Positions 43,254 through 52,024 of a stretch of 64,000 bases of DNA are shown here, piece by piece. The stretch spans positions 1 to 64,000 of the forward strand of contig NZ_VSRL01000018.1 of the NCBI RefSeq assembly GCF_012184385.1, written 5' to 3'. Made by a program: the position numbers and the translations under genes. Positions within the stretch are counted from its first letter, which is position 1; the number at the start of each line of letters is the position of its first letter. The notes beneath the pieces were generated by a model, which had not been told where the DNA came from, searched no databases, and worked only from the letters and a program-made list of their open reading frames with translations. This DNA is from Lentzea indica (lineage in GTDB: Bacteria > Actinomycetota > Actinomycetes > Mycobacteriales > Pseudonocardiaceae).

Positions 43254-45662
43254 ATGATCAGCACCGGACGTTGCGCCCTGTGCGACGGCACGCTGCCTCC
43301 CGCCACCTCCGAGCAACGCAGGTCCTACTGCTCCAACGCATGCCGCCAACGGGCGTATCGGCGCCGTGTCACCGTTTCCGCGCCCACGGCCGTCACCAGG
43401 CCGAACATGCACGTGCTCTCGAACCTGCCCGCGGCACGCGACACGTTCATCGGCCGCCAGCAAGAGCTGTCGAAACTCGACCAGCTGTTGCGCAGGCACC
43501 GTCTCGTTACGCTCCTCGGCAGTGCGGGTGCGGGCAAGACCCGGCTCGCCCTGGAGGCCGCGGGCCGGTTGCGGCGCGGCCGAACGGACAGGGTCCTCCT
43601 CGTCGAGCTCGGCGAGATCACGGCTTCCAGCGACGTCATGCCCGCGCTCGCCGACGCGCTCGGAGTGGCCGCACAGTCGGACGAGCCGCTGCGCGACACG
43701 GTCTTGGAAACGCTCGTGAACATGAAAGTGGTCGTGGTCCTCGACAACTGCGAACACCTACTCGACACGTGCGCGGAGCTCGCCGACTTGCTGCTGAACC
43801 GCTGCCCCGCCGTGCGGGTGCTCGCGACGTCACGCGAGGCGCTGTGGATCACGGGCGAAGTCAGCTTTCACGTTGAAGGTTTGCCGGTTCCGTCAACGGA
43901 CCGAGATCTCGTCACGACGACAGCGCCGCGCTCCGACGCCGTGAAGCTGTTCGTGGACCGCGCTCGGGAGCGCAAGCCCGACTTCCGGTTGACCGCGGAG
44001 AACACCGCCGCGGTCGCACTGTTGTGCGCACGACTGGAGGGCATGCCGCTCGCGATCGAACTGGCCGCGCGGTGGGTGCAGTTGTTGCCGGTCATCGACA
44101 TCTGCGACCGAATGGACGAACCGCTCGAGCTGCTGACGTTGGGCTGCCGGAAGTCGCCGTCCCGCCAGCGTTCCCTGCGCGAGGCGATCGACTGGAGCTA
44201 CCAGCTGCTGGCGCCGGACGAGCAGTTCGCGTTGCGGCGGCTTTCCGTCTTCGACGGCGGCTTCGATCTCGCCGCGGCCACCGAGGTTTGCTCGTCGGAA
44301 CGGTCTGCGGAGCCCGTGCTGGACGTCCTGTCGCGCCTGCAGGCGAAGTCGCTGCTGACGGCGATCCCCGGCACGACCCGGTTTCGGCAGCTGGAGTCGG
44401 TTCGGCTGCACGCTCGGGAAAAGCTGCTGGCGGCCGGCGAGCTGGACATCGCTTACGAGGCGCTGGCCCGGTGGTTCACGGACCTGTCGGACGTGCTGAT
44501 CACCGCGCCTTTGTCGGTGCCGGCTGATGTTCAGCACAAGCTCGACAACCACGTGGACAGCCTGTTGGGCACCGTCGAATGGGCGGCCGACCGCGCCGAC
44601 GAACGGTTGCTGCTGCTGACTTCGGCTTTGGCCGACTGTGCCGCTCGGCGCGGACGGCTCGGCCAGGCACGGGTGATGCTGCGGGACGCGTTGCGGCGAC
44701 CGTCCACTCGGGACGACTACCGGTGCGTGGCGCTGAACCACGCGGCCCGATTTGCCGCTGAGCAGGGAGATCACGACGAGGCGATCGAGCTGTCCGGCGA
44801 GGCTTCCCGGCTGGTGCGGGACATCGGGCAACCGGCGTTGGCGATGAGCTGTCGCAGCACGTTGGCGGCCGTGCAGCAGTCTTCTGGCGAGTGGGAGGCG
44901 TCGGACGAGAACAACACCGAGTGTCTGCGGGTTGCGGAGCTGTTGGGTGAGCCGTTGGCGCGTGCGAAATGTTTGGTGGACCTTGCGCGCACGGCGTTGT
45001 CATTGGGCAAGCACGAGCGCGCCGAGAAGAACGTCATGAAGGCGTTGCCGATCTCGCGCGCGTCGGGCGTTCCCGCGCGCATTGCGTCTGCCTTGAACAC
45101 ACGCGGCGTGGTGGCGTTGGTACAGGGCGACCTGGACGAGGCGACGCACGCCTTCCAGGAGGCGCTGCGGATGGACGGAATCAACCCGTTGACCGCGCCC
45201 GACGCACTTGAAGGTTTGGCCGTGGTGGCGTTGATGCGCGGTCAGGCCGAGCGCGCGCTACGGCTTGAAGCGACCGGACGGGCTATGCGGCGATCGGTTG
45301 GAGTGGTGCCGGATCCGTTCTGGGCGGGCAAGGTTGCTGGGGCTATGCGCACTGCACGGCTGATGCTGCCTGTCGCGCGCGCGGACGCTGCCGCTACGCC
45401 GTTGACGGCTGCGGAGACTGAGGCGTTCATCCAGGACGAGGTGTGGCTGGATCGGTGCGAGGCTGCCCACGACTCGTTGGACGACCACGAGCGGCGGGTG
45501 ATCGCGCTGCTCTCGACCGGACTTACGAACCAGCAGATCGCGAACCGGCTTGGTGTGTCGGTGCGGACCGTGGCCTCGCGGTTGCAGCGGTTGCGCGAGA
45601 AGTTGGGGCTGCAGAGTCGCGAGGACATCGCGGCTTGGGGAGCCGAGAGGGCGATCGGCTGA
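43254..45662 (+). CDS. Regulator with N-terminal zinc cluster, NB-ARC ATPase and C-terminal LuxR HTH
   Basis: ATG 43254 follows GAGGAGAGGGACTC. The 802 residues begin with a small treble-clef-like zinc cluster, C7-x2-C10 ... C26-x3-C30, ending RQRAYRRR. An ATPase follows: FIGRQQEL near 65, P-loop GSAGAGKT at 89-96, VVVLDNCEHLL near 162. Helical TPR-like repeats fill the middle, and a LuxR HTH closes the protein (LSTGLTNQQIANRLGVSVRT). This is a LAL/MalT-type regulator with an added zinc cluster at the front. It probably activates genes in response to a ligand. Target unknown. Confidence 0.88.
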   Translation: MISTGRCALCDGTLPPATSEQRRSYCSNACRQRAYRRRVTVSAPTAVTRPNMHVLSNLPAARDTFIGRQQELSKLDQLLRRHRLVTLLGSAGAGKTRLALEAAGRLRRGRTDRVLLVELGEITASSDVMPALADALGVAAQSDEPLRDTVLETLVNMKVVVVLDNCEHLLDTCAELADLLLNRCPAVRVLATSREALWITGEVSFHVEGLPVPSTDRDLVTTTAPRSDAVKLFVDRARERKPDFRLTAENTAAVALLCARLEGMPLAIELAARWVQLLPVIDICDRMDEPLELLTLGCRKSPSRQRSLREAIDWSYQLLAPDEQFALRRLSVFDGGFDLAAATEVCSSERSAEPVLDVLSRLQAKSLLTAIPGTTRFRQLESVRLHAREKLLAAGELDIAYEALARWFTDLSDVLITAPLSVPADVQHKLDNHVDSLLGTVEWAADRADERLLLLTSALADCAARRGRLGQARVMLRDALRRPSTRDDYRCVALNHAARFAAEQGDHDEAIELSGEASRLVRDIGQPALAMSCRSTLAAVQQSSGEWEASDENNTECLRVAELLGEPLARAKCLVDLARTALSLGKHERAEKNVMKALPISRASGVPARIASALNTRGVVALVQGDLDEATHAFQEALRMDGINPLTAPDALEGLAVVALMRGQAERALRLEATGRAMRRSVGVVPDPFWAGKVAGAMRTARLMLPVARADAAATPLTAAETEAFIQDEVWLDRCEAAHDSLDDHERRVIALLSTGLTNQQIANRLGVSVRTVASRLQRLREKLGLQSREDIAAWGAERAIG

Positions 45663-45778
45663 CCGTGTAAAGGTTTACTCACACTTGACAGTTCAGGACC
45701 GGCAGCCATGCCGCCGCGCCTACCAGCGAGGTCAGGCAGGAGCCCAAAATTGTCAGACCTGGCTGGGATAATTGAATC

Positions 45779-45803
45779 AGGGGACCCCTAGAGGGGGACC
45801 CCT
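45779..45803. repeat. Two adjacent AGGGGACCCCT-type dyads between convergent genes
   Basis: AGGGGACCCCT at 45779-45789 is followed after two bases by AGGGGGACCCCT. They lie between the convergent LuxR-type and XRE genes. They could be a bidirectional terminator or a paired binding site. No T-run is present. Confidence 0.4.
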
Positions 45804-45849
45804 GCGACAGCGTGGAGTCTGCTGCTCTTGCGGCACAGCCAGGCGCCTC

Positions 45850-46680
45850 TCACATCGCGAGCTTGGCGATCAGCTTTCGCGAGTCTTCAGCGTCCAGAGC
45901 GACGCCCTTGAGCGCCTTGACGACCTCCTCGTAGTCGTCGACAGCGTCCTTCCGCTCGACGATGAGGTTCGACTTCTCCCCTTCCAGGAAGACCACCGGC
46001 TCGAATCGGTCGAACCTCATCAGGTCGAAGCTTCCTGACATCCCGGCGTGGGCGCCTACCGAGAACGGAACGATCCGCAGGTCGACATACGGCCGCACCG
46101 ACATCTCCAGCAAGTGGTGCAGCTGCGCGCGCAAGACATCGTGTCCGCCGACCGGAAGCAAAAGCACCTGCTCATGGATGAGGAATGTGCAATTGAGCCT
46201 CTGCCGGAAGATCTCCTGCATCGCGAGCCGGCGGGACACCCGATCCTCGACCTCGTCACGCGGGAACTTCGGTGTGGCCAGGCACAGCGCACGCAAGTAG
46301 TCGGGTAGTTGGAGCAGGCCTGGGATCACCAGCGGTTGCCAGGTCACGAACTCCTTGGCCTTCCACAGGTGCTCGAGATAGGTCCGCAGGTTGAACGTCT
46401 CGCCGTAGGCATAGCGCTGCCACCAGATCTTCAGGTCGGTCTCGCCGAAGATCTCCATGAGGTGGTCACGCTCCTCCGGAGCGATGTGGCAATAGCTCAG
46501 CAGGATCGCCAGGTCGACCTCCGAGCAGCCGCCCTTGCCGTGCAGCAGGTCCGACAGCTTGCCCGGATCCCAGCCGATCTTCTCGCAGATCTCGCGCCCG
46601 GTCAGGCCCGTTCCAGCGATGGCCGCACGGACCCCATCGCCGAACTCCCGACCGCGCGCCGTGGAGAAACGCTTTGGCAT
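45850..46680 (-). CDS. XRE-family regulator with DUF5753 domain
   Basis: The 276-residue protein has an XRE HTH in its first 70 residues (TGREICEKIGWDPGKLSDLLHGKGG, quoted by ends TGREICEKIG and SDLLHGKGG) and a DUF5753 ligand domain from about 100 (EFVTWQPLVIPGLLQLPDYLRAL in part, VDLRIVPFSVGAHAGMSGSF). This type is abundant in Streptomyces and relatives and is usually paired with a small DUF397 gene; none was found next to it. Function is regulatory, ligand unknown. Confidence 0.88.
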   Translation of the reverse strand: MPKRFSTARGREFGDGVRAAIAGTGLTGREICEKIGWDPGKLSDLLHGKGGCSEVDLAILLSYCHIAPEERDHLMEIFGETDLKIWWQRYAYGETFNLRTYLEHLWKAKEFVTWQPLVIPGLLQLPDYLRALCLATPKFPRDEVEDRVSRRLAMQEIFRQRLNCTFLIHEQVLLLPVGGHDVLRAQLHHLLEMSVRPYVDLRIVPFSVGAHAGMSGSFDLMRFDRFEPVVFLEGEKSNLIVERKDAVDDYEEVVKALKGVALDAEDSRKLIAKLAM

Positions 46681-46845
46681 GGAACGAAGTTAGGGCCGAC
46701 CGTCCTCTTTGTGCAGTGGCTCCGCCGGAACTCAACCCGAAGGGACGTCGCCTAGGAACCCATCCAATGGTTAACGAAGTAGACCGAAACTGGACAACCG
46801 GCGTTCTGGAACCGTTTTCGGACTGCTCCATTCGAGTGACGGCAG

Positions 46846-46880
46846 AGGTCTAGACCTTGACCGTTGAGTGGTCTGGACCA
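46846..46880 (+). promoter_or_regulatory. Two DasR-responsive-element-like sites before the chitinase gene
   Basis: AGGTCTAGACCT at 46846-46857 and TGGTCTGGACCA at 46869-46880 are palindromic 12-mers 23 bases apart. They match the core of the dre consensus (TGGTCTAGACCA) to which DasR binds in streptomycetes to control chitin and N-acetylglucosamine genes. They sit 35-70 bases before the chitinase start codon. Confidence 0.8.
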
Positions 46881-46914
46881 CATCGTTCTGGCACCCCTGC
46901 GACTGAGGAGACCG

Positions 46915-48528
46915 ATGTCCAAGTTCCGATGGCATCTAGCTGCTCTCTTCGCGGCCGTCGCCGCGATGGTCCTCGGTATCGTCGTCGTGCCCGCTGCTAG
47001 CGGTGCCGGTGGCGTGTCCGCCACGTTCTCCAAAGGTTCGGACTGGGGAACGGGCTTCGAGGGCAAGTACACGATCACGAACAACAGCTCGGCGGCCCTG
47101 ACGTCGTGGACTGTCGAGTTCACGCTCCCGGCCAACCACCGGGTCACTTCCCTGTGGGACGGCTCGTACACGACGAGCGGTCAGACCGTCACGGTCAAGA
47201 ACACCTGGAACGGCAACATCGGTGTCGGTGGGTCGGCGAGCTTCGGCTTCAACGGCGCGTACAGCGGCACGTTCGGTGCGCCGACGAACTGCAAGCTGAA
47301 CGGCGCCTCGTGTGACGCGGGCGGGACGAACCCGACCACGTCGACCACGACGTCTACCACCACCACGACCACCACAACGACGACGACCACGACTGGTCCG
47401 CCGCCGCCTCCCGGGAAGATCAACCTGGGCTACTTCGCGGAGTGGGGTGTCTACCCGGCGCGCAACTACCAGGTGAAGAACATCGACACCTCGGGTTCCG
47501 CGAGCAAGCTGACGCACATCAACTACGCGTTCGGCAACGTGTCGGGCGGTCAGTGCACCATCGGTGAGTCCTACCCCGCCCTCGAGAAGGCCATGACGGC
47601 GGCGGAGAGCGTTGACGGCGTTGCCGACACGTGGGACCAGCCGGTGCGCGGCAACTTCAACCAGCTGATGAAGCTGAAGAAGAAGTACCCGCACATCAAG
47701 GTGCTGTACTCGTTCGGTGGCTGGACCTGGTCCGGTGGCTTCGGTCAGGCCGCGCAGAACCCGGCGGCGTTCGCCGAGTCCTGCTACAAGCTGCTCGAGG
47801 ACCCGCGCTGGGCGAACCTGTTCGACGGTATCGACATCGACTGGGAGTACCCGAACGCCTGTGGTCTCTCCTGCGACACGAGCGGTCCCGCGGCGTACAA
47901 GAACCTGATGCAGGCGCTGCGTGCCCGCTTCGGTTCGAACTACCTCGTCACCTCGGCGATCACCGCTGACGGTTCCGCCGGCGGCAAGATCGACGCTGCC
48001 GACTACGGTCCCGCTGCGCAGTACATCGACTGGTACAACGTCATGACGTACGACTACTTCGGTGCCTGGGCGGCGCAGGGTCCGACGGCCCCGCACTCCC
48101 CGCTCACGTCGTACTCGGGCATCCCGACGGCCGGCTTCAACTCCGAGGCCGCGATCTCCAAGCTGCGCTCGAAGGGCGTTCCCGCCAGCAAGCTCCTGCT
48201 CGGCATCGGCTTCTACGGCCGCGGCTGGCAGGGCGTGACGCAGGCGGCTCCCGGCGGCACGGCGACGGGTCCGGCTCCTGGCACGTTCGAGCAGGGCATC
48301 GAGGACTACAAGGTTCTGAAGACCAAGTGTCCCGCAACGGGCACGGTCGCCGGCACCGCCTATGCGTTCTGCAACGGCCAGTGGTGGAGCTACGACACCC
48401 CGCAGACGATCGCGAGCAAGATCTCCTGGGCACGTGGCCAGGGCCTCGGCGGCGCGTTCTTCTGGGAGCTCACGGGTGACACCGCGAACGGAGAGTTGAT
48501 CACAGCGATGAAGAACGCCCTGGGCTAG
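46915..48528 (+). CDS. Secreted GH18 chitinase with CBM2-like domain and Thr-rich linker
   Basis: ATG 46915 follows GAGGAGACCG. The 537 residues contain a signal peptide (cleavage near ASG-AG), a CBM2-type carbohydrate-binding module (DWGTGFEGKYTITNNSS, then SFGFNGAYSG, about residues 35-125), a linker almost entirely of Thr/Ser (about 140-165), and a GH18 catalytic domain with SFGGWTWSGGF and the active motif FDGIDIDWEYP near residue 305; the Glu is the proton donor. It releases chitin oligosaccharides outside the cell. Two DasR-like sites lie upstream and a terminator follows. Confidence 0.93.
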   Translation: MSKFRWHLAALFAAVAAMVLGIVVVPAASGAGGVSATFSKGSDWGTGFEGKYTITNNSSAALTSWTVEFTLPANHRVTSLWDGSYTTSGQTVTVKNTWNGNIGVGGSASFGFNGAYSGTFGAPTNCKLNGASCDAGGTNPTTSTTTSTTTTTTTTTTTTTGPPPPPGKINLGYFAEWGVYPARNYQVKNIDTSGSASKLTHINYAFGNVSGGQCTIGESYPALEKAMTAAESVDGVADTWDQPVRGNFNQLMKLKKKYPHIKVLYSFGGWTWSGGFGQAAQNPAAFAESCYKLLEDPRWANLFDGIDIDWEYPNACGLSCDTSGPAAYKNLMQALRARFGSNYLVTSAITADGSAGGKIDAADYGPAAQYIDWYNVMTYDYFGAWAAQGPTAPHSPLTSYSGIPTAGFNSEAAISKLRSKGVPASKLLLGIGFYGRGWQGVTQAAPGGTATGPAPGTFEQGIEDYKVLKTKCPATGTVAGTAYAFCNGQWWSYDTPQTIASKISWARGQGLGGAFFWELTGDTANGELITAMKNALG

Positions 48529-48560
48529 ATCATTCGGGGCAAGTCCTTCACAACGCCGGG

Positions 48561-48587
48561 AGGGGAGCTGGTCAGCCCAGCTCCCCT
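48561..48587 (+). terminator. Terminator after the chitinase gene
   Basis: AGGGGAGCTGG and CCAGCTCCCCT form a perfect 11-bp hairpin with a 5-base loop, followed by TTCGTTTG. It lies 33 bases after the chitinase stop and just before the end of the convergent hydrolase gene at 48603. Confidence 0.8.
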
Positions 48588-48602
48588 TTCGTTTGCCCGA
48601 AA

Positions 48603-49691
48603 TCAGCAGAACACGGCGTCGAGCAGCTTGCCGTAGGCCTGACCGGGGTCGCCGCTCACGGGCGCGCTGGTGGCCGACAGTTCCAGGCGCTTCTTGTTGT
48701 CCGGCGTGGTGATCAGATCCGAGGAGTATCCGGGGATACCGCCGCCGTGCCCGACGACCTTGGTGCCGCACGGCAGCGTCTGCACGCTCAGGCCGAGGCC
48801 GTAGTCCGGGCTGACGGCCGTGGTCTTGGCGAGTTCCTGCTGCTGCGCGGGCTTGAGCAGCTTGCCGCTCGTCAACGCGACGATGAAGGTGTCCAGGTCG
48901 CGAGTCGTCGAGATCATCTCACCGGCCGCCCAGGCGACGGACGGGTTGATGCGGGTGATGTCGGACGGCTTGCCGTTCGCCGTCCAGTAGCCGTGCGCGT
49001 GCGGGCCCTTGATGTTCGGGTTGTCGCCCGGCACCTCGGTGTCGTTGAGGCGCAACGGCTTCAGGATGCGCTGCTCGACCGCCTTCTCGTACGGCTTGCC
49101 CGTCAGCTTCTCGATGAGCAGACCGGCGACGATGTAGTTGGTGTTGGAGTAGCTCCACTTCGTGCCGGGCTCGAAGTCCAGCGGTTTGCTCGTGGAGATC
49201 GCGAGGAGCTCCTGCGGCGACCAGTGCTTGTAGCGGATCTTCTCGAACTCGTCCGGGTTGAGCGGCAACGCGTTGGTGTAGTTGTAGAGGCCGCTCGTGT
49301 GCTGCAGGACCTGGCGAACGGTGATGCGGTTGTCGATCAGGCCGGGCAGGTAACGGACGACCGGGGCGTCCAGGTCGACCTTGCCCTCACCCGCGAGCTG
49401 CAGCGTCACGGTCGACACGAAGGTCTTGGTGATGCTGCCGACGCGGAACCTGCCGTCGAGCGGCACCGGCCTGTCGCTGTCCAGCTCGGCCTTGCCGGAG
49501 CGGGCGGTGAAACGCTGCCGCCCGTCCGTCACCCTGACCTGCACGCCGAGCGCTCCCCCGCCCGACGTCAGCTGGTCCATCGCCTGCTGGATGACCTTGC
49601 GGTCGGCACTGGTGTCGGCCGATGCGACGCCCGCGGTGGTCAAAGCCAGCAGACTGGCTGCGGTAACAGTGGCTACCAATCGAATCCCCAT
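48603..49691 (-). CDS. Secreted serine hydrolase, class C beta-lactamase/DD-peptidase type (copy 1)
   Basis: ATG 49691 (MGIRLVATVTAASLLAL) gives 362 residues with a signal peptide. The active-site motifs are SITKTF (Ser-x-x-Lys), YSNTNY (Tyr-x-Asn) and GHGGG (the HxG/KTG equivalent). Family members are D-alanyl-D-alanine carboxypeptidases or esterases, less often beta-lactamases. It is the first of three tandem paralogs on this strand, each ending in Cys preceded by a conserved PCGT, which may form a disulfide. Resistance function cannot be claimed from sequence. Confidence 0.87.
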   Translation of the reverse strand: MGIRLVATVTAASLLALTTAGVASADTSADRKVIQQAMDQLTSGGGALGVQVRVTDGRQRFTARSGKAELDSDRPVPLDGRFRVGSITKTFVSTVTLQLAGEGKVDLDAPVVRYLPGLIDNRITVRQVLQHTSGLYNYTNALPLNPDEFEKIRYKHWSPQELLAISTSKPLDFEPGTKWSYSNTNYIVAGLLIEKLTGKPYEKAVEQRILKPLRLNDTEVPGDNPNIKGPHAHGYWTANGKPSDITRINPSVAWAAGEMISTTRDLDTFIVALTSGKLLKPAQQQELAKTTAVSPDYGLGLSVQTLPCGTKVVGHGGGIPGYSSDLITTPDNKKRLELSATSAPVSGDPGQAYGKLLDAVFC

Positions 49692-49768
49692 GGCAGCAAC
49701 CCTGCCGCCGTCGGACTGAGAGCGCATCGGCCCCAGGTCTGAAGTGTCCTCAGGGATGTCCCTTGCTC

Positions 49769-50860
49769 CTAACAGAAGATTTCGCCGAGGATCTTCTGCA
49801 GACCGGGAGAGGGGTCACCCACGCGCGCCGAGGTGGTGGCGCTCAGCACGGCGCGCTTCTTCGTGTCCGGCGTGGTCAGCACCAGCGAGGCGAAGCCGGG
49901 CACGCCACCGTCGTGGCCCCACGCCGTCGTGCCGCACGGGAGGACCTGGATGCTCAGACCGAGGCCGTAGCCGGGACTGACGGCGGTGGCCCTGGTGAGT
50001 TCCCGCTGCTGGGCGGGCCCCGGCAACCTGCCGCCCGCGAGCGCGGCGAAGAACGTGTCGAGGTCCTTCGTCGTGGACACGATGTTGCCCTCCGCCCAGA
50101 AGACGGACGGGTTGAACCGGGTGATGTCCACGGGCTTGCCGTCGATCGCCCAGTAGCCGTGGGCGTGCGGGCCGTGGATCCGGTCGTCGTCCCTGGGCAG
50201 CACGGTGTCGTTGAGGCGCAACGGCTTCAGCACGCGGTGCTCGACCACCCGCTCGAGCGGCCTGCCGGTGATCTTCTCGATCAACAGACCCGCGACGACG
50301 TAGTTGGTGTTGGAGTACTCCCACTTGGTGCCGGGCTGGAACTCCAGCGGCCTGCTGGTGGAGATCGCGACGAGTTCCTCAGGCTCCCAGTGCCGGTACC
50401 GGATCTGCTCGAAGCCGGCCGGGTCGAACGGGAGCGCGTTGTTGTGGTCGTAGAGGCCGCTGGTGTGCTGCAGGAGGTGGCGGACGGTGATCCGCTGGTC
50501 GATCAGGCCGGGCAGGTAGCGAACGACCGGGGCGTCCAGGTCGACCTCGCCCTCGCCCACGAGCTGCAGCACCACCGTCGACACGAACGTCTTGGTGATG
50601 CTGCCCGCGCGGAACCTGCCGTTGAGCGGAACCGGGCGGTTGCTCCCCAGTTCCGCGGTGCCGGAGCGGGCGGTGAAGTGCTCCCAGCCGTGCGTGACGC
50701 GGAGCTGGACGCCCAGCACTCCCGCCTGAACGACCTCGTCCAGTCCTTGCTGGACGACCTTGCGGTCGACGCCCGCGGTGGTGTCCGCGAGCGCCGTTCC
50801 CCCGGTGGTGGCGACCAGCAGGGTCGCCACAGCGAATGCGGCTTTCATCGGAATGCCCAT
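49769..50860 (-). CDS. Secreted serine hydrolase, class C beta-lactamase/DD-peptidase type (copy 2)
   Basis: ATG 50860 (MGIPMKAAFAVATL) or 50848; about 363 residues with a signal peptide ending near ALADT. Motifs SITKTF, YSNTNY and GHDGG are intact. It is about half to two thirds identical by eye to its neighbours over whole length, so the three genes arose by local duplication. The terminal Cys and PCGT motif are kept. It has no features that separate it functionally from copy 1. Confidence 0.86.
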   Translation of the reverse strand: MGIPMKAAFAVATLLVATTGGTALADTTAGVDRKVVQQGLDEVVQAGVLGVQLRVTHGWEHFTARSGTAELGSNRPVPLNGRFRAGSITKTFVSTVVLQLVGEGEVDLDAPVVRYLPGLIDQRITVRHLLQHTSGLYDHNNALPFDPAGFEQIRYRHWEPEELVAISTSRPLEFQPGTKWEYSNTNYVVAGLLIEKITGRPLERVVEHRVLKPLRLNDTVLPRDDDRIHGPHAHGYWAIDGKPVDITRFNPSVFWAEGNIVSTTKDLDTFFAALAGGRLPGPAQQRELTRATAVSPGYGLGLSIQVLPCGTTAWGHDGGVPGFASLVLTTPDTKKRAVLSATTSARVGDPSPGLQKILGEIFC

Positions 50861-50922
50861 GGGAATCCACGATGCCGACACCGTGGGGCGTTGGCTTCCG
50901 GGATCGCCCCTAGGCGTCCCGC

Positions 50923-52008
50923 TCAGCAGAAGATCTCGTTGATCAACTTCTCGTAGGCGGGCGTCGGATCACCGGTGCCGAGGCCGTCAGTGGCGGAGAA
51001 CTGCACGCGGCGCTTCAGGTCCGGGGTCTGGTAGGCGTAGGTCAGGGAGCCGGGCACGCCGCCGGGGTGCCCGACGATCGTGGTGCCGCACGGGGCCTTC
51101 TCCACGAACAGGCCTAGACCGTACTCAGTGCTGACGGGCGTGGTCCTGGTCAGTTCGGCCTGCTGGGCAGGACGCAGCAACCTGCCGGTGAGCAGCGCGG
51201 AGAAGTACGCGTCAAGGTCGCGGGTGGTCGAGATGACGTCACCGGCGGCCCAGAAGACCGAGGGGTTCCAATACGTGGTGTCTGCCGGCCGGCCCTTCAC
51301 CAGTCCGTACGAGTGGGCGTGCGGCCCATGGATGTTCGTGTCGTCGCCGGGGAACGTGGTGTCGTTGAGGTGCAACGGCTTCAGCACGCGCTGCCCGACG
51401 ACCTTCTCGTACTGCTTGCCGGTCACCTTCTCGATCAGGAGGCCGAGGATGACGTAGTTGGTGTTGTTGTACTCCCACTTGGTGCCGGGCTCGAACTGGA
51501 GCGGCTTGACCGTGGCGATGGCGACGAGGTCCTCCGGCTCCCAGTGCTTGTAGCGGATCTCCTCGAAGCCTTCCGGGTCGAACGAGAGCGAGTTCGTGTA
51601 GTTGTAGAGGCCACCGGTCATCTGAAGCAGCTGGCGGACGGTGATGCGCTTGTCGATCAGGCCGGGCAGGTAGCGGTCAACGGGTGCGTCGAGCTCGACC
51701 TTCCCTTCGCCGGCGAGTTGGAGCACCACGGTCGAGGTGAACGACTTCGTGACGCTGCCCGCGCGGAACCGGCCGATGATCGGCACCGGGCGGGAGCTGT
51801 TCAGCTCCGCGGTGCCGGAACGCGCGGTGAAGCGGTCCCTACCGTCCGCCACACGCACCTGAGCTCCCTGCGCCCTCAAGCGAGTGATCTCGTCCAGCCC
51901 TTCCTGGACGATCTTGCGGTCGACCGAGGTCTGCGTGACGTCGGCGACCGCCGTGCCGGTGAAGAGCAGACTGAAAGCGGTGAGAGTTGCGAGTAAGCGA
52001 GTCCCCAT
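50923..52008 (-). CDS. Secreted serine hydrolase, class C beta-lactamase/DD-peptidase type (copy 3, altered motif)
   Basis: ATG 52008 (MGTRLLATLTAFSLLFTG) gives 361 residues with a signal peptide. The Ser and Tyr motifs are SVTKSF and YNNTNY. The third motif is GHPGG instead of GHGG/GHDGG, and HTSGLYNY of the other copies reads MTGGLYNY. These changes near the active site suggest altered specificity. The terminal Cys is kept. Starts just after the M14 carboxypeptidase stop (17 bases), so it may be co-transcribed with it. Confidence 0.85.
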   Translation of the reverse strand: MGTRLLATLTAFSLLFTGTAVADVTQTSVDRKIVQEGLDEITRLRAQGAQVRVADGRDRFTARSGTAELNSSRPVPIIGRFRAGSVTKSFTSTVVLQLAGEGKVELDAPVDRYLPGLIDKRITVRQLLQMTGGLYNYTNSLSFDPEGFEEIRYKHWEPEDLVAIATVKPLQFEPGTKWEYNNTNYVILGLLIEKVTGKQYEKVVGQRVLKPLHLNDTTFPGDDTNIHGPHAHSYGLVKGRPADTTYWNPSVFWAAGDVISTTRDLDAYFSALLTGRLLRPAQQAELTRTTPVSTEYGLGLFVEKAPCGTTIVGHPGGVPGSLTYAYQTPDLKRRVQFSATDGLGTGDPTPAYEKLINEIFC

Positions 52009-52024
52009 GGCATCCAAGATGCCG

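Noticed and set aside
47325-47400. Simple-sequence repeat inside the chitinase gene
   Set aside because: The ACC/ACG run codes for the Thr-rich linker between binding and catalytic domains and is a normal feature of secreted glycosidases.
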